Source: an uncultured Clostridia bacterium (lineage in GTDB: Bacteria; Bacillota; Clostridia; Christensenellales; Borkfalkiaceae). Taken from it: a DNA stretch of 64,000 nt. Location: the NCBI GenBank assembly GCA_944368775.1, contig CALVXB010000012.1:1-64000 (forward strand), read 5' to 3'. The first letter of the stretch is position 1; each line of letters begins with the position of its first letter. The position numbers were made by a program, and so were the translations under genes. Shown here one piece after another: positions 12,201 through 15,505 of this stretch. The notes under the pieces are model-generated. The model did not search any database. It was not told where the DNA came from and saw nothing but the letters and a program-made list of their open reading frames with translations.

Positions 12201-13373
12201 GCTGATGGCGACCTCGTGATCTTCACCGTTTGCCATATCATAGTGTGCGGTGATATTTTTCGGCGCTTTGTCTGCGTTGGAAAGGTCTGTCTGATGGCTG
12301 CCGATATACGCCCAGCCGCTTGACTCAAAATCAAACTCGATGCCGGTAAACTCTGCCTGCACGATCTCCCATGTATAGGTGACGGAGACGATCTGTTGTT
12401 TAGAGGGATCATCTTTCGGATCGCCGTATGCGGGAATGGTACTCGCGCGCCATTGGAACCCCTCTTTGACGGTGAAGGTGACAGAATAGGTACCGACCTC
12501 CGTCGCCGTAAAGGTGATCGAGTTTCCGTTTACCTCATAGTCCAAATTATCGGACTTTTTGTAGGTCATCATCGTCGGGTCGTAGGTACTGAAAACCTTG
12601 CTCTTTTCTTCCCCATCATAGACCAAATCGATAAGGCTGCCCGCTTGCGCATCATCCCCCGCAGATACCGGCACGTCGATGGGCAGTTCCAAGACATCGA
12701 GCCCGCTCAACGTCGCCGTCTCGCTCTGCGTGCCCTCCGTATAGGTGACCGTTACAGAAGTATCGCCGAACACGAGATTTTTACCATTATTATAGGTGAT
12801 CGTGCAGTCGCTGCCCGGGTAGGTGACCGGGATAATACCATGCTCGTAGTAGACGTAGACGTTGAAGCTGTCGCCTTCGATCGTTGAATTTGCTTCAAAC
12901 ACGTTGCTGCCCGTCAACATCGGGATGATGCTCGTGATCGTATCCGCCGTGATCGTCAGCTCAACGTGGCTACTTTCGACCCTCGTTCCATTCAGATCCA
13001 ACACGACCCAGACGTCGCGCGTATATGTACCGTTAGCGGCGATCTCGTCGCCGGGGCGCAGATCCTCCGCAACGACCGTCCAATTATAGCGATAGTCGCT
13101 CAGCGGCGCCGTCGTACCATCAGCAAAATGGATGGTGCCGCTCAAATACCCCGCGAGCTGCTGTATATTGTTCAAGCTCGACCAGATGGTCGCACCGCCC
13201 TGATTTGCCGACAATTCGATACTCTCCGGTATCAACTGATTGTCTGCCTGCAAAGAAGGCACTCCATCCGCCGCGTAGGCGCGGTCGTTCGTGACGCCGA
13301 CGGCAAAGACCGCCGTGCAGCACAAAAACAGCGCGCCGAGCAGAACGAGCAGCCATCGTTTTGCCTTTCCCAT
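1..13373 (-). CDS. Giant MBG/YDG-repeat surface adhesin, C-terminus beyond window
   Basis: The frame opens at ATG 13371-13373 behind AGGAGG (6 bases plus a short spacer) and stays open to base 1, so at least 4457 residues are encoded and the stop lies outside. Residues 1-36 are a signal peptide (MGKAKR, then a leucine-rich core, then AYA|A). From about residue 40 to 4170 the protein is about forty degenerate modules of 80-110 residues, each opening with W-T-Y-G, V-Y-D-G or Y-T-G and closing with an alternating F-T-V / T-I-x-K strand. This is the pattern of MBG (mucin-binding-glycoprotein) and YDG beta domains. Two hydrophobic helices follow near residues 4176-4200 and 4288-4314, with repeats between and after them. 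No LPXTG is seen in the part visible. Likely a cell-surface fibre binding host glycans or other cells; ligand unknown. Family assignment is confident, function is inferred. Confidence 0.9.
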   Translation of the reverse strand, partial: MGKAKRWLLVLLGALFLCCTAVFAVGVTNDRAYAADGVPSLQADNQLIPESIELSANQGGATIWSSLNNIQQLAGYLSGTIHFADGTTAPLSDYRYNWTVVAEDLRPGDEIAANGTYTRDVWVVLDLNGTRVESSHVELTITADTITSIIPMLTGSNVFEANSTIEGDSFNVYVYYEHGIIPVTYPGSDCTITYNNGKNLVFGDTSVTVTYTEGTQSETATLSGLDVLELPIDVPVSAGDDAQAGSLIDLVYDGEEKSKVFSTYDPTMMTYKKSDNLDYEVNGNSITFTATEVGTYSVTFTVKEGFQWRASTIPAYGDPKDDPSKQQIVSVTYTWEIVQAEFTGIEFDFESSGWAYIGSHQTDLSNADKAPKNITAHYDMANGEDHEVAISDENGNITSEFEGAVTIVYEKETAPDTWTQVQAEDLKNGVPNDAGSYRVKVAVAETDNFHGAESDYINFTIAKAKNTVSYTGATWQYGETPVTLAQIKAGLSSAFDADLGEIDDGDIVVTLTYNNADTPFTISESSLDWNVGTYYLHVYYPGNDNVAAVGSTGAPALLNGTGTIEVEKGTIIFGGSLSMSGWTYGDTAQEPSGVTVSVGGDNGRTELDASTVGGYYFSANGSSYQTWANFLAANGGSDLNAGNYSVRYQVTGTGNYDAASGTAADFTVLRKQVTKPTLTLNDPYTYTGEQQTVAVNNFDADIMNGTTGGGSVTFNNNDALTATNAGTYTLTVTLKGSNYTWTGAGVNPGDTPSSVVLEWTINKAQNEITASDSFASWTYGYTPTDVDTLAAELAFTQDGQQIDYTFYEGSNVTTGTAYATGEMPKDAPVGSYTLVLSVEGTANTLGCTKVYTFAVEQGSATINAALDDTATWYYKDPLTEHKLTLTSGTVNGTANLTFTLADCNVQYQVSDGAGGWSNVALADTLGAGNYRVVISLKDTTNYTADDYIIEFTIQKFVVAIPEFTRSEEYDGQVWCPTGIPTSGERDAGWTVNYETSNSSAVGVYWLTLTLDDQDNYEWDDDFDSFEMAGGTDVTDHYQDGNTSIVRLFYAITKTIYTATVESTDFTYGDTITTPTLEIDLSGADLTEVQWAHRTIFYRPVNGSNTWLNFTDGLKLQAGEYEWRVEVAETDNFSFRAFEGDFTVNPKVLGAPQWNGLTTTYGTTNAASATFEGIVGTDDLNLTYTYSGTANDGTTTYNGATVPTMAGSYKVTVTIGNKNYVVSGNLASPVYTSETTYTVNRASITIEVNDAETTYGSAAPAYTYALASGTLYYGDALNTILANVAIAYEDGYTAGDDAKDYTVSFTEGTYTVANYTVATESGTLTVKPFELEVTITNPSSLVYDGSAKEATYQTNIESGFAGTQPELTLSYQVQGNGSEWSDLDGAPTQVGTYRAVVTMVENTNYTYTTTNGTEFTIATATISVTEKSTDGIWYTGSAYELADYLNITTTAGLDYNVEFTVDSNTVTELTAAGNYTVYYIVTADNHAPASGDFTLNIQKNTLVWSTEYSRGDWTYGGTATAETTPVAKFANGTAASGIIGTAAIEYFTDSSRTQAYVGSFDSATPAGTYYVTVTVAGSEGNFDALVGEYSFTVERAALTITANDFNIVYNAEVPTYTAKIEGFVNGETADSLGLAAGTHYVFDCNYAKGSPVDDYTITVKEGSTEIPNYTVTYVAGTLTVTAQALSFEFGEMSDEYRTYNGSPIAYLITATGAVDGEEVDLAIYYQENGGEPTTTVPTNAGTYTVTVDSATGDDNYQYSGWSATFTIRPREVDVAWTQTDTTFIYNGTEQDDGIAASYNLWIGGSESDSTASMTVTLTSGGNTFTDAGDYTFTASFTSGSSGTTYGYLSADGNYCMADTNGGRTQGYSIGQRPITVTVTPQSREYGDGFDIPESAVNVTTTADDGKQAVITGDTAYTLQVTDANGVALSGTPDVDTYYIRLVETLTDKNYAVTLESSTPGSGGTVLYEITQREITISFTGDTNVIYGDNVDENALRDLIAFSRTNGSGDAFLGKDSAVQADVLAALNFNLGGYTVTSNAGSTFNITISGMNNVDSDGNYTFAYSGAEAKLTVDKRPITFAIASKLNLTYGTNAVWEASNSLSAELTSGTFANGHNAGNVYTLGVYMANGTPITSGWDSLAVGDYFIVGTAINDNYAVTFTGDANYQSGTGNAGTFEVVASEIVVTVNSSTEVWYTGGEYVLLDGSALSAFATDVLDFTASTGTGADLSYEFTIQKNNSNSTLVGAGTYTVNYTVKADNYDDATGSFTVIIKQNEVTWDAPDTDDWGWTYGNADAAAPITEGNVSQIIAAEFVNETADDSVEFAFTVEYFTDASCTDKYEGGFDSDTDAGTYYIRVSIANTANYTGYTAQYSFTVEQKQVTVNWDVQSFAQDAASGAINRLRGYDPTVMQFYTSDSFEADDIKSDSEGYYVEVPDALGEYWITFELIDPDNYDWYYPDDGNTEARTIRFTVSQSVITVEVTQNGWTYGVAEEDLPDPVVTISPTVSADASTFVFAYAAGEEGISDDDRENLGYAVVDDLTMLPAGSYWLRVLVPAAEDNIYGMAFGYAHFTVSPRELTAPTDADETEFTYDGNAQTYTPSGFAATYELPNGQTVDAMVLSGNTGVNAGDYTAIVSLASGNFVWASGSDPIAFEWTISLKALAKPTIGAVNAGSGDVSYTSAYLPGEDQSLAAQLAQLYGFDAELMSFSVTSGASYANGNVAANNVGEYTVTISFKSIAGNNYCWAGETGDAATAAVELTWTITPATFDLGDYGFEQDEYTYEYNGELQRPTLGNPPTGVRVTDYEGGATNVSQDAQTVTATLALVGPYATNFRFDNNDTEMELTAKVTITAVTVDSVVWSTQNNFAYTGDDLSEYVHAYFIKADGSVGDLTIEVNGDNGFVNAGGYTFTVTGFATRDDNYVLAEAFDDKTSGNYTIEKVAVTVVVEDAEPVIYTGNAPALDTVGAANDFGYLGFVVLGANGDPIALSSLPQEIDQNEWKGIAAALAGSGPWNVGSYEIALSGTEFTNYTITHIERGYVTIDPATITDIEITVPNASGMVYGKLTADDAAYIALDSDVTVLLGDGTETTIKFSEVADYISLWYSGYTEGKFATDVNAGTVWVFPLMKQGAVCNYTFTDSSEFAKEFTVQKQTVESDDFTVTDVYYTGNAQTLPRDNVAYIGGVQEFAEYFDAAGLILLNAGENTNVGDYIATLTLSDAVYRNYCFENGSSLLRLTWSILPLEAEDVTVTAPQLTVVHWGENTAASVTVKADSTASAGENELNVTAFRYEYQYFDGEEWASVTVGSSFVWTAGDYRVRGVIADGNFPAAMSDWSEFTVNKGTYNTSVLDWSDATAIYDGTEHNLTLRVGGVPDSDGLLTAAQLYAADGIGLTYAVGEGLTEVGSKQISVTVTATSPNYTFDGGAATFALTATITVEARYAAVVWEGANFVYNGGDQSARVTAYFYDANNERVALTVAPDRAFIDAGNYTFTVTSAPAGYVLVGGQEDFTIAPKSVSVVWSRDNFTYNGADQFGSVRAYFIDVNGDAVMLTLRTFEFRNVNEGGYTFDVIGAADEGFALANYTLVGTTEVLHISPLAVTVTADDKSVIYGENAALTWHASSTVFERDAADGLVVVLLTRQEGSEIGSYVISIDVGGMTANYTLRTVDGVYTILPQSLRLQIVLPEDRVYDGRPVAATLVSLDGVLPADVYLYYTGTANDGTAWSSAEAPVKAGTYTVEARTSNASLTIVCEDAELVIERAEAVIDTSGVRTHYVYTGAEQTVEGGATLNHGETTLVYANNTFTTVAEGDGLRVRIYAAQTANYEAAEVYVTITVERQAIAGGLAVSIDDWTYGEEANGYRLSGNLGGGAVSVLYTGTTNAGAAYESAEAPTEAGEYMLTVTVAQSDNYFGGVAADDFAVLRAEADLGLTIEGWTYGQTANEFELTPAFLAEYIQSVTYTDGSLIYTQPPTQAGRYTLTVQVGVSPNYLAGSAEATFSIARAEMQLSVSVEGWTYGQKPNEPVIDVSEGCTVTLRYTGNANDGTFWDASEAPTKAGSFKLTVTAGGDNYNDASAVCTFTVARALIEAPSLGEEGLREAASVYDGKTVSVAVLGYDGTYMQVNSAARFELENGQMKLVADQEGNYTVIFTLTDAANYAWAAEEGEDFSQGVVLTWTVTEKIDSLLWLIILLAVLALILLVLLIVFINLKKRAQRPPEEGGAPQDGGYDPAGNGGAPQDGGYGPAGNGGAPQDGGYDPAGNGGAPQDGGYGPDAAYGAQQNKPLYALAPMGLLVVPTSHIAAVAALAVVVAALLIADIVAIVKWRKAVRARREAEAALTDAQAYPVDENGYPVDMNGYPVDENGYPVDENGYPVDTNGAPVAGEDMYLADAKAPAEAEEVPAEAEEVPAEEEEVPAEAEEAPAEAEEVPAEAEEVPADVEEAPAQAEVAPAEAEVAPAEAEEVPA
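264..368 (-). repeat. Five 21-bp repeats coding YPVD(E/M/T)NG
   Basis: Five exact-length 21-bp units code YPVDENG, YPVDMNG, YPVDENG, YPVDENG and YPVDTNG, reading on the minus strand. They sit about 35 residues after the second membrane helix of the giant adhesin and before the acidic PAEAEEV array. Confidence 0.92.
582..740 (-). repeat. 42-bp tandem repeat coding GGAPQDGGYxPAGN units
   Basis: Three full 42-bp units and a truncated fourth code a Gly/Pro-rich 14-residue repeat (GGAPQDGG-Y-D/G-PAGN). The units are almost identical at DNA level. They occupy the linker between the two predicted membrane helices of the giant adhesin (helices at about 780-845 and 432-512), just after the basic stop-transfer KKRAQR. 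Confidence 0.92.
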
Positions 13374-13832
13374 ACACTAAAGCCTCCTGATTTTTCTCGC
13401 TTCGGGGCGGCGGCCTCGCGGCTTGCCCTTTTCCCCAAGGGCGCGGCGCAAAAAAATTTTTTTGCAGCCATGCCCGATCTTCTCATCAAAATTCATAAAA
13501 GTCTGATACGTTTCCGCAAAAAGTATGCCGCACAACCGCAAAAGGCTCGCCGTTGCCCCCTTTTTTTTCGGGTCCCGCCGAGTTCTTTCACTTACTTTGC
13601 CTTCGTATCTGATGCCGATATGAATTTGTACAGTCATTATAAAATAAATATCGCCGCGCGACACGCCAAAGTTTGGCGGATTTTGGGCAATTTTGTCATA
13701 TGTTTTTGTGACAAATATCTGCATTCGCGCATACGACAAAACTTGTGCGCCATCTTTCCCTTTCGACGGCGGCGCGCGCCGCGCGCGTGGTATAATCGGA
13801 CGCACCCACGAAAGGGAAAAGGAGGGTCCGAT
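13374..13832. promoter_or_regulatory. Divergent control region of the giant adhesin and an envelope gene
   Basis: There is no gene in this 459-base gap. For the adhesin (minus strand) a TATAAT-like box lies at 13636-13641, giving a leader of about 260 bases; its -35 is poor. An inverted repeat of 7-bp arms (13664-13670 and 13672-13678) lies just upstream of it and would suit an operator. A second one, TTTGTCA/TGACAAA, is at 13692-13698 and 13709-13715. For the rightward gene a TATAAT is at 13791-13796 with an AAAAGGAGGG ribosome site at about 13816-13825. The -35 of that promoter falls in a GC-only run and is weak. Confidence 0.55.
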
Positions 13833-14597
13833 ATGAAAAAATTTCACATTTTTGCGGCGTTCGCCGCGCTGCCGGCGCTGTGCCTGGTGCTGCTGTTGGC
13901 GCTGCCGGCGCTGTTTTGGCCGGCGGCGGCCGCGGAACCTGGCGCGGAGACGGGCGATGCGGAGACGCCTGCCTACGCGCGCGTCGAGCAGGACGGGGTG
14001 TACTTATACCGCAGCCCGAGCGCGGAGGCGGGGCTGTTTGTGCTGCCGCGCTCGTACTTTGTGCGGCTGACGGGGGAGGCGGGCGACTATTACGCCGTCG
14101 AGTACCTCTCGGGCACGGCGGGGCGGACGGCGGTGTACGGGTACTGCCTGCGTTCAGACGTGGTGCCCGTCGACTACCTGCCCGAAACGCCCTACCTCTG
14201 TTACGCCGTCGACGTGACGTTCCGCACGGGCGAGGCGGCGGGGCTGCCGGCGGGGTTCTTCACCGAATATACCGTGTCCGCGCCCTATTACGGGAGCTTC
14301 CGCTTCGGCTCGTCGACCTACTATTATGTGGAGCTGAACGGCGCGTTCGGGTACGTGCCCGCCGCGGCGTGCGGGGCGCTCGACTACCCGCTCAATACCG
14401 AACACACCGAAGCGCCCGCCGAGGAGCCGCCGCCCGCGGAGGAACCGGCCGCCGAGGGCGGGCTGAGTGCGCTCGCCATCGCGCTGCTGTGCGTGTTGGG
14501 CGCGGCGGGGCTGGGATTGCTGTACTTTTTGTTCCGCCCGCAGCACAAAAAAAGAGCCGCCCCTCGCGAAGAAGAGGCGGAAGAATTTTACGGCTGA
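13833..14597 (+). CDS. Signal-peptide, SH3-like, single-helix envelope protein
   Basis: 254 residues. The start is fixed by AAAAGGAGGG about 8 bases upstream. Residues 1-35 form a signal peptide (MKKFHIF, then a long Ala/Leu core ending AAA). Residues about 48-190 contain two stretches that read like bacterial SH3 strands (G-V-Y-L-Y-R-S, then a closing V-Y-G-Y-C; then Y-Y-Y-V-E-L-N-G-A-F-G-Y-V-P). A Pro/Glu linker (EAPAEEPPPAEEPA) precedes a C-terminal helix and a short charged tail, so the domain is outside and the C-terminus inside. The architecture is the same as the C-terminal part of the gene at 15506. Probably a wall-facing sensor or structural protein; no named family recognised. It overlaps the convergent gene at 14588 by ten bases. 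Confidence 0.75.
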   Translation: MKKFHIFAAFAALPALCLVLLLALPALFWPAAAAEPGAETGDAETPAYARVEQDGVYLYRSPSAEAGLFVLPRSYFVRLTGEAGDYYAVEYLSGTAGRTAVYGYCLRSDVVPVDYLPETPYLCYAVDVTFRTGEAAGLPAGFFTEYTVSAPYYGSFRFGSSTYYYVELNGAFGYVPAAACGALDYPLNTEHTEAPAEEPPPAEEPAAEGGLSALAIALLCVLGAAGLGLLYFLFRPQHKKRAAPREEEAEEFYG

Positions 14598-15169
14598 ACG
14601 CGCCGCGCGGGGCTTTGCGGCCGCGCGGCCCGATCTTGCTCCTGCGCGGCCCGGCTTTGCGGCTGCGCGGGGCGCACGCGCAGGTTGGCGCGGACGCGCT
14701 TGTCGATGAGGCATACGCCGCGGCGCACGCCGTCTAAAACCGAGCGCATATAGGCGACGTCTGCAAAGAGGGCGTCGAACCACGCGCGGTCTGCGCCGCT
14801 CAATAAAAAGAGGTTGTTGAGCTTGGAGGCGAGGCGGCGCTGGCGGCGGTAGTAGGTGCGCGCGCTGAAGGCGCATTGCACGTCGGCGAACTCCCCTTCG
14901 AGCATTTTGCGGCGGCGGAAGTACTTGTACTCGAGCAGGTACAGCTCCTCGCGCGAGAGCTGCGCGAGCACCCCGCAGAGCAGTTCTTTGAGCGCGGCGA
15001 AGCTCTCCTTTGCGCGCAGGTAGGCGAGGATGCGCCCGATGCACGCCTCCGTCGCCTCTCTGCCGCTGTACGAGGCGAGCGCCTTTGCCTCGGCAAGCTG
15101 GCCGAGGTCGCGGATGATCCGCTCTAACTTCGGGTAGACGAGCAGCATCGCCGCTTGGTAATCTTTCAT
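14588..15169 (-). CDS. Small regulator-like protein (ArpU/sigma region 4-like), under a LexA-like box
   Basis: 193 residues from ATG 15167-15169, chosen because GGGGGTG lies 7-8 bases upstream; a TTG at 15196 in the same frame has no ribosome site. The middle (E-L-Y-L-L-E-Y-K-Y-F-R-R-R, then S-A-R-T-Y-Y-R-R-Q-R-R-L-A-S-K-L) looks like the helix-turn-helix of phage ArpU/RinA-type or sigma region 4-like regulators. The last 40 residues are low-complexity Arg/Gln/Ala. The promoter at 15277-15282 is followed by a palindrome matching an SOS box. A DNA-binding role is inferred, not shown. Confidence 0.6.
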   Translation of the reverse strand: MKDYQAAMLLVYPKLERIIRDLGQLAEAKALASYSGREATEACIGRILAYLRAKESFAALKELLCGVLAQLSREELYLLEYKYFRRRKMLEGEFADVQCAFSARTYYRRQRRLASKLNNLFLLSGADRAWFDALFADVAYMRSVLDGVRRGVCLIDKRVRANLRVRPAQPQSRAAQEQDRAARPQSPARRVQP

Positions 15170-15246
15170 TGCAGTGCACCCCCATGTTTTGTTCAAGCAA
15201 ACCCATTATCGCATACGCAGGCGGCTATTTCCAGCTTACCTGCCAA

Positions 15247-15282
15247 AAATACAAACATATGTTCGTATTTTTTTCAAGTATA
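15247..15282 (-). promoter_or_regulatory. Extended -10 promoter with LexA-like palindrome at +1
   Basis: On the minus strand TGC-TATACT (-10 at 15277-15282, extended type) predicts a start near 15270. A 24-bp palindrome with a single mismatched pair runs 15247-15270, exactly over the first transcribed bases. Its core, CAAACATATGTTCG at 15252-15265, differs at one base from the Firmicute LexA box CGAAC-N4-GTTCG. It should repress the gene starting at 15169. Confidence 0.65.
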
Positions 15283-15470
15283 GCACGGAAAAGAGGCATG
15301 CGTGCGCCTGATTTATCTTCTTCTTGCAAAAAAAGAAAAATTTGCCGCAGCGGGGAAAGTTTGAAAATTTTGTCGACAAACGCAAGCGTTTATGCTATAA
15401 TGGGATGAGAACGAATGGGCGGTGCGGGCGCGCCGGCTCGGTTTGGCAGCGCCCCGCCCTTTGCAATACA

Positions 15471-15493
15471 AAAAAAGCCCCGCTGCGCGGGGC
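15471..15493 (-). terminator. Intrinsic terminator reading leftward inside a rightward leader
   Basis: Stem GCCCCGC (15477-15483) pairs with GCGGGGC (15487-15493). On the minus strand the stem is followed by a run of U from the A-tract at 15470-15476. No minus-strand gene ends here, so it would stop antisense transcripts coming out of the 15506 gene. It also sits only 12 bases upstream of that gene's start codon. Confidence 0.6.
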
Positions 15494-15505
15494 GCGGGGA
15501 TACGC

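Larger units (their letters stand above)
15170..15505. promoter_or_regulatory. Divergent intergenic region with rightward promoter and operator
   Basis: No gene is seen here. Apart from the leftward SOS-like promoter, a rightward promoter is TCGACA (15373-15378), a 17-base spacer and TATAAT (15396-15401, preceded by TGC). An inverted repeat AAACGC/GCGTTT (15378-15383, 15386-15391) fills the spacer and is a likely repressor site. The leader to 15506 is about 100 bases and contains a hairpin at 15477-15493. Confidence 0.6.

Noticed and set aside
8106..12887. Further long plus-strand frames opposite the adhesin (8106-10133, 10458-12323, 12396-12887)
   Set aside because: Same explanation; they have no ribosome sites or recognisable domains.
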